From an uncultured Lachnospiraceae bacterium (GTDB taxonomy: Bacteria > Bacillota > Clostridia > Lachnospirales > Lachnospiraceae), in NCBI GenBank assembly GCA_946611525.1, contig CAMODS010000023.1, forward strand, positions 1 through 12,306: a DNA stretch of 12,306 nt. Reading direction: 5' to 3'. The notes beneath the pieces are model-generated. The model had not been told where the DNA came from. It worked only from the letters and a program-made list of their open reading frames with translations, and did not search any database. The translations under genes were made by a program, and so were the position numbers. Below, piece after piece: positions 5,833 through 12,221 of this stretch; position 1 is the stretch's first letter; every line of letters starts with the position of its first letter.

Positions 5833-6998
5833 CAGTCATCACCCACTATTTTGTCAAAGATGGACTTTTTGCCCTTCTTACCTTTTTTTGAAGTTGTACC
5901 GGCACCTCCCTGTTTATCCAGTGATCCTCCTGTAGCAGCATCAAATTCCTTTAAAAGTCTTTTGGCTTCCGATGAGAGATCGGTAGGAACCTGTACCACC
6001 AAAGTGACATAGTGGTCGCCTCTCACATTTTTGTTGCGAAGTGTGGGAATGCCCTTGCCGCGAAGCCTGATACGTGTATCGGTCTGTGTGCCGGGCTTTA
6101 CCTCATAGCTTACCTTGCCGTCGATGGTATCTATGATCACCTCGCCACCCAGGGCTGCCTGTGCGTAGCTTATGGGAGCTGCGGAATACACATCATAGTC
6201 ATTCCTCTGGAAAATGGGATGACGGGCCACACGAACCTCTACCAAAAGATCTCCTCTGGGGCCTCCGTTGATACCGGGCTCACCCTTGTCCTGGATACGC
6301 ACACGCTGGCCGTTGTCAATACCTGCAGGAATGCTGATGGATATCTTTTTTCTCTTGCTGATGTATCCGGTACCGTGACAGTCCACGCACTTTTCCACTA
6401 TGATCTGACCACTGCCGTGACACTCCGGACAGGTGGTGACATTTTGTACCGTGCCAAAAAACGACTGGCTGGTCATAACCACCTTACCCTTGCCTCCGCA
6501 CTTGGTACAGGTCTTTTTGGATGTACCGGGCTTTGCTCCGCTGCCGTGGCAGGTGGTACACTCGTCCTTTAGAGTCAGCTCGATCTCCTTTTCACAGCCG
6601 AAGGCCGCCTCCTCAAAGGAGACGGACACGGATGTATGGATATTCTGACCCTTCATGGGACCGTTGCTGGTGCGACGGCCGCCTCCTCCGAAAAAGTCCC
6701 CGAAAAGATCCGAGAAAATATCGGAGAAGTCCATGCCGGAGAAATCAAATCCCGCGCCGCCGGCACCGCCGTCAAAGGCACTGTGGCCAAACTGGTCGTA
6801 CTGCCTGCGCTTGTCGGCATCCGAAAGGACTGCGTAAGCCTCGGAAGCTTCCTTGAACTTTGCCTCCGCTTCCTTGTCCCCGGGGTGCATGTCCGGATGA
6901 TACTTTTTGGCAAGATTTCGATATGCTTTTTTTATTGTGGCGTCGTCAGCGTTTTTATCAACACCGAGGACTTCATAATAATCACGTTTGTCTGCCAT
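5832..6998 (-). CDS. dnaJ: Chaperone DnaJ (Hsp40, type I)
   Basis: DnaJ binds unfolded proteins and stimulates ATP hydrolysis by DnaK. The 388 residues contain all type I parts. The J domain spans about 5-70, with the HPD motif at 34-36. A Gly/Phe-rich stretch with FSDIFSDLFGDFFGGGG runs to about 107. Four zinc-binding repeats follow: CTTCHGSG (147), CTKCGGKG (164), CPECHGSG (190) and CVDCHGTG (204). The C-terminal substrate-binding and dimer region comes next. The tail is lysine-rich (SKKGKKGKKS) and ends KIVGDD. The start ATG lies 1 nt after the dnaK stop, and its AAGGAAG site lies in the last codons of dnaK, so translation is probably coupled. Its stop overlaps the start of the cysteine desulfurase. 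It is expected to be induced by heat from the CIRCE promoter at the head of the operon. Confidence 0.98.
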   Translation of the reverse strand: MADKRDYYEVLGVDKNADDATIKKAYRNLAKKYHPDMHPGDKEAEAKFKEASEAYAVLSDADKRRQYDQFGHSAFDGGAGGAGFDFSGMDFSDIFSDLFGDFFGGGGRRTSNGPMKGQNIHTSVSVSFEEAAFGCEKEIELTLKDECTTCHGSGAKPGTSKKTCTKCGGKGKVVMTSQSFFGTVQNVTTCPECHGSGQIIVEKCVDCHGTGYISKRKKISISIPAGIDNGQRVRIQDKGEPGINGGPRGDLLVEVRVARHPIFQRNDYDVYSAAPISYAQAALGGEVIIDTIDGKVSYEVKPGTQTDTRIRLRGKGIPTLRNKNVRGDHYVTLVVQVPTDLSSEAKRLLKEFDAATGGSLDKQGGAGTTSKKGKKGKKSIFDKIVGDD

Positions 6999-6999
6999 T

Positions 7000-8892
7000 T
7001 TATACTTCCTTGAAATCTGCGTCTACTACATCGTCATCGGCGGGGCCGGATGATGCCTGGCCTGCTCCCATGTCAGGGCCTGCGCCGCCCATGTTGCTCA
7101 TGTCGGGGCCTGCGCCGCCGGCTGCCTGAGCCTGCTCGTACATCTTTGCAAATACCTTCTGAGCTGACTCCTGAAGCTTCTCCTGTGCAGCCTTCATCTC
7201 AGCCACATCTGCCTCAGTCATGTTCTCAGGTGTCTGATGCTTTTCAACCAGTTCCTTAAGCTTTGCAAGGTCAGCCTCTACTGCGCTCTTGTCAGCAGCA
7301 TCTATCTTGTCGCCCACCTCATCAAGAGCCTTCTGGGTCTGGAATGCAAAGGAGTCTGCATCATTTTTGGTGTCAACAGCTTCCTTTCTCTTCTTATCCT
7401 GTGCCTCAAACTCTGCTGCTTCCTTAACTGCCTTTTCGATATCCTCATCAGACATGTTGCTGCCTGCTGTAATGGTGATGTGCTGCTCCTTGCCGGTACC
7501 AAGATCCTTGGCGGATACATTTACGATACCGTTTGCATCAATATCGAAGGTAACCTCGATCTGAGGAACTCCACGACGTGCGGGAGGGATACCGTCGAGA
7601 CGGAACTGTCCGAGGGTCTTGTTGTCACGGGCAAACTGTCTCTCACCCTGTACTACGTGTATGTCAACTGCAGTCTGGTTATCCTCTGCAGTGGAGAAGA
7701 TCTGGCTCTTCTTTGTAGGGATAGTTGTATTTCTCTCGATAAGTCTGGTAGCTACGCCGCCCATGGTCTCGATAGCCAGTGAAAGGGGAGTAACGTCCAG
7801 AAGAAGGATCTCACCTGCGCCTGCATCGCCTGCAAGCTTACCACCCTGGATGGAAGCACCGATGGCTACGCACTCATCAGGGTTAAGGTTCTTGGAAGGC
7901 TCCTTGCCTGTAAGCTGCTTAACCTTGTCCTGAACAGCAGGGATACGTGTGGAACCACCTACCAAAAGAACCTGGCCGAGCTCTGAAGCCGTGATGCCTG
8001 CATCTGAAAGAGCATTCTGAACAGGTACTGCTGTACGCTCTACCAGATCATGTGTCAGTTCATCAAACTTCGCACGGGTAAGATCCATGTCAAAGTGCTT
8101 GGGGCCATCAGCTGTAGCTGTGATGAAGGGCAGGTTAATATTTGTTGTGGTAGCTGCGGAAAGCTCCTTTTTAGCCTTCTCTGCTGCTTCCTTCAGTCTC
8201 TGGAGTGCCATCTTGTCGGTGGAAAGGTCTACGCCCTCCTTTGCCTTGAACTCGGAAAGCATCCAGTCTGTGATCTTTGCATCAAAGTCATCGCCGCCGA
8301 GACGGTTGTCACCGTTTGTTGCCAGAACCTCGATAACTCCCTCACCGATCTCGATGATGGATACATCAAAAGTACCGCCACCCAAGTCGTAAACCATGAT
8401 CTTCTGCTCTTTTTCATTGTCAAGGCCATAAGCCAGAGCTGCTGCCGTAGGCTCGTTGATGATACGCTTAACATCAAGTCCTGCGATCTTTCCTGCATCC
8501 TTGGTAGCCTGACGCTGAGCGTCGTTGAAGTATGCGGGAACAGTGATGACTGCTTCTGTAACTTTTTCACCCAGGTGATTCTCTGCATCTGCCTTCAGCT
8601 TCTGAAGGATCATAGCGGAGATCTGCTGGGGACTGTACTTTTTGCCATCGATGGTGCGGCCGTTGTCAGTACCCATATCACGCTTGATTGATGAAATGGT
8701 GTTTTCTGCATTTGTAACTGCCTGACGCTTTGCAGGCTCACCGATGAGGCGCTCGCCGTTTTTGGTGAAGGCCACGATGGAAGGTGTGGTACGTGAACCC
8801 TCTGTGTTTGAGATGACGGTGGGCTTACCACCCTCCATAACTGCTACGCAGCTGTTTGTTGTTCCTAAATCGATTCCTATGATCTTACTCAT
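7000..8892 (-). CDS. dnaK: Chaperone DnaK (Hsp70)
   Basis: This ATP-dependent chaperone works with DnaJ and GrpE. The 630 residues start MSKIIGIDLGTTNSCVAVME (phosphate loop). Further landmarks are VITVPAYFNDAQRQATKDAG near 115-133, VYDLGGGTFDVSI near 167-179, VGGSTRIPAV at 311-320, and the inter-domain linker LLLDVTPLSL near 363-372. The substrate-binding domain and helical lid follow, and the protein ends DDDVVDADFKEV. It lacks the insert of about 24 residues found in the N-terminal quarter of Gram-negative DnaK. The flexible tail has a doubled GGAGPDM unit. ATG 8892 has an AAGGAGG site about 7 nt upstream. The 83-bp gap to grpE holds a palindromic repeat. No second CIRCE element was seen here, so expression should depend on the hrcA promoter unless a promoter was missed. 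Confidence 0.99.
   Translation of the reverse strand: MSKIIGIDLGTTNSCVAVMEGGKPTVISNTEGSRTTPSIVAFTKNGERLIGEPAKRQAVTNAENTISSIKRDMGTDNGRTIDGKKYSPQQISAMILQKLKADAENHLGEKVTEAVITVPAYFNDAQRQATKDAGKIAGLDVKRIINEPTAAALAYGLDNEKEQKIMVYDLGGGTFDVSIIEIGEGVIEVLATNGDNRLGGDDFDAKITDWMLSEFKAKEGVDLSTDKMALQRLKEAAEKAKKELSAATTTNINLPFITATADGPKHFDMDLTRAKFDELTHDLVERTAVPVQNALSDAGITASELGQVLLVGGSTRIPAVQDKVKQLTGKEPSKNLNPDECVAIGASIQGGKLAGDAGAGEILLLDVTPLSLAIETMGGVATRLIERNTTIPTKKSQIFSTAEDNQTAVDIHVVQGERQFARDNKTLGQFRLDGIPPARRGVPQIEVTFDIDANGIVNVSAKDLGTGKEQHITITAGSNMSDEDIEKAVKEAAEFEAQDKKRKEAVDTKNDADSFAFQTQKALDEVGDKIDAADKSAVEADLAKLKELVEKHQTPENMTEADVAEMKAAQEKLQESAQKVFAKMYEQAQAAGGAGPDMSNMGGAGPDMGAGQASSGPADDDVVDADFKEV
7069..7119 (-). 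repeat. Two-copy 30-bp tandem unit in the dnaK tail
   Basis: Two 21-bp segments (7069-7089 and 7099-7119) differ at one base and repeat with a 30-bp period. They encode GGAGPDMSNM then GGAGPDMGAG in the disordered C-terminal tail of DnaK. Such tails vary in length between species, so this looks like ordinary slippage expansion. Confidence 0.8.
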
Positions 8893-8918
8893 TTTTTTAT
8901 CCTCCTTACATTTGGTTA

Positions 8919-8977
8919 AGACTCTTCGCTACGCTCAGAGTGACATGTCATTCTGAGGGCGCATGCCCGAAGAATCT
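8919..8977 (-). repeat. Near-complete palindromic repeat between grpE and dnaK (copy 4)
   Basis: The left arm AGACTCTTCGCTACGCTCAG plus AGTGACA runs 8919-8945. The right arm TGTCATTCTGAGGGC plus GCATGCCCGAAGAATCT runs 8946-8977. They meet at the perfect palindrome TGACATGTCA. As RNA it would give a long imperfect hairpin. It occupies most of the gap between the grpE stop and the dnaK ribosome binding site. The last two bases of the right arm form part of the grpE stop codon (TAG, 8978-8976). Confidence 0.85.
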
Positions 8978-9695
8978 ATTGACTTACTGCTACCATACTA
9001 TGTCTGACCACTGTATCGTGGTATGTATATCCTTTTTGAAGCTCCTGGGCCACCGTACCGCTGGGATACTCATCCGTGGCCTCCGCCTGCATCACTGCGT
9101 TGTGATACTCAGGATCAAACTCCTTGCCAAGGGCCTCTATGGGCTTTACTCCCGCTTCCTCAAGTGCTGTCAGCATCTGCTTATGGATCATTTTCATCCC
9201 CTCTGCAAATGCGTCATCCGGTGCGTCCACAAGACCTCTTTCAAAGTTGTCCAAAACCGGGAGCATCTTTTCTATGATAAAGCTGGCCCCCATGTCGTAG
9301 CGCTGCTGCTTTTCTTTTTCTGAGCGGGTACGGAAGTTTTCGAACTCTGCCAGCTGCCGCTTTACCTTGTCCGTAAGCTCTTCTATCTTTTCATCCCGGG
9401 GATCCTTCTTTTTGAAGGGCTTTTTCTTCTTTTTTACAGCTTTTTCCTCTGCCCCATTCGGAGATGATTCTTCGCTTCGCTCAGAATTACTATCCGTCTG
9501 CCCGGAAGGGTTATCCTCCTGATTAGGAGAAGATTCTTCGCTTCGCTCAGAATGACTATTCTCTTGATCAGAGCCATCTTTATGTTCGGATGGGGTTTCC
9601 TCCTGTTCGGATTGACTGTCCGCCTGCTCCGAAGGACTGTCCGTCTGCTTAGTCTTCTTTTCTTCGGTGTCGAAGTTTTCTTTTTCTTCTGCCAT
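8976..9695 (-). CDS. grpE: Nucleotide exchange factor GrpE with a long repeat-bearing N-terminal extension
   Basis: GrpE dimers release ADP from DnaK. The conserved part begins near residue 103 with a long helix (KIEELTDKVKRQLAEFENFRTRSEKEKQ), then LPVLDNFERGL near 145-155, and the beta domain with GKEFDPEYHNAVM at 190-202, ending VVRHSMVAVSQ. The first 100 residues of 239 are acidic, rich in Ser, Glu, Gln and Asp, and probably disordered, followed by a basic KKKKKPFKKKD stretch. This extension is much longer than in typical GrpE and contains two SERSEESSPN units (about 49-58 and 71-80) encoded by the dispersed repeat. ATG 9695 is chosen for its AAAGGA site about 9 nt upstream; it lies 5 nt after the hrcA stop. 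The stop codon shares two bases with the following repeat. Function is secure; the extension is odd. Confidence 0.96.
   Translation of the reverse strand: MAEEKENFDTEEKKTKQTDSPSEQADSQSEQEETPSEHKDGSDQENSHSERSEESSPNQEDNPSGQTDSNSERSEESSPNGAEEKAVKKKKKPFKKKDPRDEKIEELTDKVKRQLAEFENFRTRSEKEKQQRYDMGASFIIEKMLPVLDNFERGLVDAPDDAFAEGMKMIHKQMLTALEEAGVKPIEALGKEFDPEYHNAVMQAEATDEYPSGTVAQELQKGYTYHDTVVRHSMVAVSQ
9466..9489 (-). repeat. Single-arm repeat in grpE (copy 5)
   Basis: The plus strand carries GATTCTTCGCTTCGCTCAG followed by AATTA. On the coding strand it reads NSERSEESSPN in frame with grpE. Homology with the next copy extends to 38 bp (9456-9493 against 9522-9559) with only 3 mismatches, so the two probably arose by local duplication 66 bp (22 codons) apart. 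Confidence 0.88.
9532..9556 (-). repeat. Single-arm repeat in grpE (copy 6)
   Basis: The plus strand carries GATTCTTCGCTTCGCTCAG followed by AATGAC, the cleanest version of the arm in the window. On the coding strand it reads SHSERSEESSPN in frame with grpE. It is the 5' member (in gene order) of the 66-bp-spaced pair. Confidence 0.88.
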
Positions 9696-9700
9696 GATGT

Positions 9701-10738
9701 CTATCCTTTCACTATCTGTTCAAGTTTTTTCTTAATGGACGTCAGGTTGTCCATGACATTTTTATAATCCATTCGCTTGGGTCCGATGATACCTACAGTA
9801 CCCTTTATGCCGTCGCCCAGCTCGTAGGTGGCTGTAACCACCGAGCAGTCCTTCATGGATCCGATGGGTGATTCATCACCTATGTACACCTGGATGCCTG
9901 TGCCGGTCTCTCCCTCGGAAGTACCCTCGATATCTGCGATGAGATCTTTAAGCTCCTCCTTTTCCTCAAAGGCCTCGATAAAGTCCTTGGCTCTCTGGCT
10001 GTCGGAAAGCTCAGGATACTTGAAGATATTTGTGGCACCGGAGGTGTAGATCTCCAAGCCCTCCTCATCCTCAATGGTGTCTGCCACTGTCTTTAGTACC
10101 TGCTCGATGATATCTTCAAACTCACCTGCCTGAGACTTCATCTGGGATATAAGTGCCAGATTGATGTCGCCAATGGTAAGGCCATTCAGGCTGGAGTTAA
10201 GAAGCATATTAAGCTTTAATGTCTCCTCGGCGGTAAGAGGATTGTCCAGTTCAATGAGCTTGTTTTTAACAATGTTGCCACTCATCATAACTACCGATAA
10301 AAGCTGGTGTTCGTTTACCGGTGAAAGCTGTACGAACTTTACCTTGGTGCCGCTGATGGCCGGTGCTGATATCATGGTAGCGTACTGGGTGTTGTTTGCC
10401 AAAACCTTTACCACCTGCTTTAACACCTGCTCCATCCTCTCGGTGCGTTCAAACATCACGTCCTTGATTTCTGTGATCTCACGATCCTTTTGAGCGATGA
10501 GGCCATCCACATAAAAGCGGTAGCCCTTGTCGCTGGGGATACGTCCTGCCGAGGCATGGGGCTGGATGATAAAGCCCATCTCCTCTAGATCCGCCATCTC
10601 GTTTCTAATGGTGGCTGGAGAGAAATTCAGGTCGGGATACTTAGAGATGGTCCGGGATCCTACCGGCTCGCCGGTCTCCAGATAATTCTGGATTATGATA
10701 TTTAATATCTTACTTTTTCTCTCTGTAAGCTCCTCCAT
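9701..10738 (-). CDS. hrcA: Heat-inducible transcription repressor HrcA
   Basis: HrcA binds CIRCE operators and represses class I heat-shock genes; its activity usually depends on GroEL. The 345 residues begin with a winged-helix domain: ERKSKILNIIIQNYLETGEPVGSRTIS, then FSPATIRNEMADLEEMGFI and HASAGRIPSDKGYRFYVDGL (about residues 6-78). The remainder is the GAF-like and dimerisation region, ending with GIIGPKRMDYKNVMDNLTSI, the characteristic HrcA C-terminal motif. ATG 10738 has an AAGGAGG site about 7 nt upstream. It is the first gene of the operon and its own promoter carries the CIRCE element, so it should autoregulate. grpE follows after 5 nt. Confidence 0.98.
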   Translation of the reverse strand: MEELTERKSKILNIIIQNYLETGEPVGSRTISKYPDLNFSPATIRNEMADLEEMGFIIQPHASAGRIPSDKGYRFYVDGLIAQKDREITEIKDVMFERTERMEQVLKQVVKVLANNTQYATMISAPAISGTKVKFVQLSPVNEHQLLSVVMMSGNIVKNKLIELDNPLTAEETLKLNMLLNSSLNGLTIGDINLALISQMKSQAGEFEDIIEQVLKTVADTIEDEEGLEIYTSGATNIFKYPELSDSQRAKDFIEAFEEKEELKDLIADIEGTSEGETGTGIQVYIGDESPIGSMKDCSVVTATYELGDGIKGTVGIIGPKRMDYKNVMDNLTSIKKKLEQIVKG

Positions 10739-10756
10739 GGAACCTCCTTCTCTCTG

Positions 10757-10783
10757 TTAGCACTCGAATTGTTGGAGTGCTAA
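10757..10783 (-). promoter_or_regulatory. CIRCE operator (HrcA binding site)
   Basis: A perfect inverted repeat, TTAGCACTC (10757-10765) and GAGTGCTAA (10775-10783), is separated by 9 nt, matching the CIRCE consensus in every arm base. It lies about 7 nt downstream of the predicted start site and 18 bp upstream of the hrcA ATG. HrcA bound here would block transcription, and the hairpin would be in the 5' end of the mRNA. Confidence 0.98.
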
Positions 10784-10796
10784 TATCTACTTCCAT

Positions 10797-10825
10797 AATC
10801 TACTACCTTTTTTATGAAATGTCAA
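10797..10825 (-). promoter_or_regulatory. Sigma-A-type promoter of the hrcA operon
   Basis: On the minus strand a perfect -35 box TTGACA (10825-10820), a 17-nt spacer and a -10 box TAGATT (10802-10797, 4 of 6) precede the CIRCE operator. The predicted start is near 10790. The -35 box is only 8 bp from the -35 region of the divergent promoter for the small gene and hemW. Confidence 0.8.
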
Positions 10826-10833
10826 GCGTTATA

Positions 10834-10862
10834 TGGAAATATCCTTATTTTTTTGATATAAT
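10834..10862 (+). promoter_or_regulatory. Extended -10 promoter for the small gene and hemW
   Basis: A perfect TATAAT (10857-10862) is preceded by TGA (10854-10856), an extended -10 motif. A partial -35 box TGGAAA (10834-10839, 4 of 6) lies 17 nt upstream. The predicted start near 10869 gives a leader of about 30 nt to the small-gene ATG at 10898. It points away from the hrcA promoter. Confidence 0.75.
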
Positions 10863-10897
10863 GACTTTAACAAATTGTCAGTAGAAAGGAGGCTGTC

Positions 10898-11047
10898 ATG
10901 ACTAAAAATGAAGCAAGTAATATAATAATAAAATTAAAACAGGAAGGATGGGATGACGCTAAAATCAATGCATTTATTCTATATATAGAGACCCATACTC
11001 CCACAGAAGAGGAAGCAAGAGCAATTATTGAACAGGCTCATCTGTAA
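10898..11047 (+). CDS. Unknown 49-residue protein upstream of hemW
   Basis: A short open frame starts with ATG at 10898, with an AGGAGG site about 6 nt upstream, and ends TAA at 11047. The product begins MTKNEASNIIIKLKQEGWDD and ends EEEARAIIEQAHL. It has no cysteine, no signal peptide and no membrane segment. The pattern suggests two or three short amphipathic helices: one before EGWDD, one through AKINAFILYIETH, and a third after the TPTEEE cap. It is close to a good promoter and its stop lies 3 nt before the hemW ATG. hemW lacks an obvious ribosome binding site of its own, so translation of this frame may feed hemW. I do not recognise a family. A leader-peptide-like coupling role or an independent small protein are both possible. 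Confidence 0.75.
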   Translation: MTKNEASNIIIKLKQEGWDDAKINAFILYIETHTPTEEEARAIIEQAHL

Positions 11048-11050
11048 ATA

Positions 11051-12202
11051 ATGGAACTATATATTCACATACCCTTCTGTGTAAAAAAATGTGAATACTG
11101 TGATTTTGTATCGGGAGCATACGATGAAAAGGTGCGGCGAACTTACAGCCGCGCCCTGATCCGGGAGATCGGGATGTATGCCCCCGCTTTTTCTGATACA
11201 ACATTTTCTACCATATATATAGGAGGGGGTACCCCCAGCTGGCTGGAAGCAGACTGCATGGATGAGATCCTTGACGCCCTCCAAAAGAATTTTCACATAG
11301 GCTCCGAGGCGGAATTTACCATGGAATGCAACCCCGGTACCGTAAGTGCAGACTTTTTACATATGATAAAAGGCCACGGAGTGTGCAGGCTGTCCATAGG
11401 ACTCCAGAGCACCGACGATGCAGAGCTAAAAAGACTCGGACGCATCCATGATTTCAACAGGTTTTTGCACACCTATGAGCTGGCCAGGAATGCCGGTTTT
11501 TATGATATCAATGTGGATATAATGACCGGGATCCCGGGACAGAACAAGCGGACCCTGACCCGGACACTTTCTGATGTAATCCGTCTCAAGCCGGAGCATA
11601 TCTCCTGCTATTCACTTATTATAGAAGAGGGAACACCCTTTTATGAAAAATACGCTGAGGATCTTGAGCGGCAGAGGCGTGGTGAGATAACCCGGTACCT
11701 GCCCACGGATGACGAGGAATTTGAGCTCTATGCCCTGGCCCGCCAGCTGCTTTTTGAGGCCAGATACGAGCAATACGAGATATCCAATTTTGCCAGGGCA
11801 GGCTATGAATGCGTACACAACATCGGCTACTGGAGGCGTGTGCCCTACCTGGGGCTGGGGCTTTCCGCTGCTTCCTTTTACGGTGAGCACCGCTACACCA
11901 ACACCACCGATATATATGAATATATGGAAATGACAGCTTCCGGGGACAAGCCACTGGCATCCGATATTGCAATCTCCCGACATGATGCCATGGCAGAATT
12001 TATGTACCTGGGCCTCCGGATGACCGAGGGCATATCCAGAGCCGACTTTGCAGCCGCCTTTGATATGGATATCGAGGCCAGGTATGGCAGCCTTATCCGG
12101 GACCTTATAGCCCGGGGCATGCTCATCTCTTCCGAGGGCCGCATCGCCCTCACCCCCACCGGCCGCGACATCTCCAATCAGGTGCTGTGTGAGTTCCTGT
12201 AA
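11051..12202 (+). CDS. hemW: HemW, radical SAM haem chaperone (formerly called HemN-like)
   Basis: HemW is a radical SAM-family [4Fe-4S] protein thought to bind haem and pass it to target enzymes. It is often misannotated as coproporphyrinogen III dehydrogenase. The 383 residues show the cluster motif Cys10, Cys14 and Cys17 (CVKKCEYCDF). The position after CD is Phe, not the extra Cys of true HemN, which favours HemW. GGGTPS is at 58-63, SIGLQS about 115-120, the family-typical INVDIMTGIPGQ near 155-166, and PEHISCYSLIIEEGTPF near 180. YLGLGLSAASFYG and a C-terminal winged-helix-like part (EFMYLGLRMTEGISRADF) follow. ATG 11051 begins 3 nt after the small gene's stop, with only a distant AGG upstream, suggesting translational coupling. 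Location beside hrcA is the usual Firmicutes context, but here it is divergent from hrcA. Function as a chaperone rests on the family. Confidence 0.94.
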   Translation: MELYIHIPFCVKKCEYCDFVSGAYDEKVRRTYSRALIREIGMYAPAFSDTTFSTIYIGGGTPSWLEADCMDEILDALQKNFHIGSEAEFTMECNPGTVSADFLHMIKGHGVCRLSIGLQSTDDAELKRLGRIHDFNRFLHTYELARNAGFYDINVDIMTGIPGQNKRTLTRTLSDVIRLKPEHISCYSLIIEEGTPFYEKYAEDLERQRRGEITRYLPTDDEEFELYALARQLLFEARYEQYEISNFARAGYECVHNIGYWRRVPYLGLGLSAASFYGEHRYTNTTDIYEYMEMTASGDKPLASDIAISRHDAMAEFMYLGLRMTEGISRADFAAAFDMDIEARYGSLIRDLIARGMLISSEGRIALTPTGRDISNQVLCEFL

Positions 12203-12205
12203 TTA

Positions 12206-12221
12206 CTTCTGATTTCAGAAG
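12206..12221 (+). terminator. Weak hairpin after hemW
   Basis: CTTCTGA and TCAGAAG form a perfect inverted repeat starting 3 nt after the hemW stop, with a very small loop. It is followed by GGGGTGTATGTTTTC, which has only a short T run several bases downstream, so it would be a poor intrinsic terminator. The remaining 12222-12306 shows no gene. It contains CTTCG-rich sequence near 12255-12275 and CGCGCGGCTGCTTCGCG at the very end, possibly the start of another palindromic element cut by the window edge. Confidence 0.3.

Noticed and set aside
8050..8691. Long plus-strand open frame of 213 codons opposite dnaK
   Set aside because: It lies antisense to strongly conserved dnaK codons, has cysteine-rich nonsense-like composition and no ribosome binding site that I can see; it is a codon-bias shadow. 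The same holds for the frames opposite dnaJ, queA and grpE.
9466..9556. Closely spaced repeats in grpE considered as a CRISPR array
   Set aside because: Only two units, inside a conserved gene, in frame, with homology running past the arm; other copies are dispersed and palindromic with no spacer regularity.
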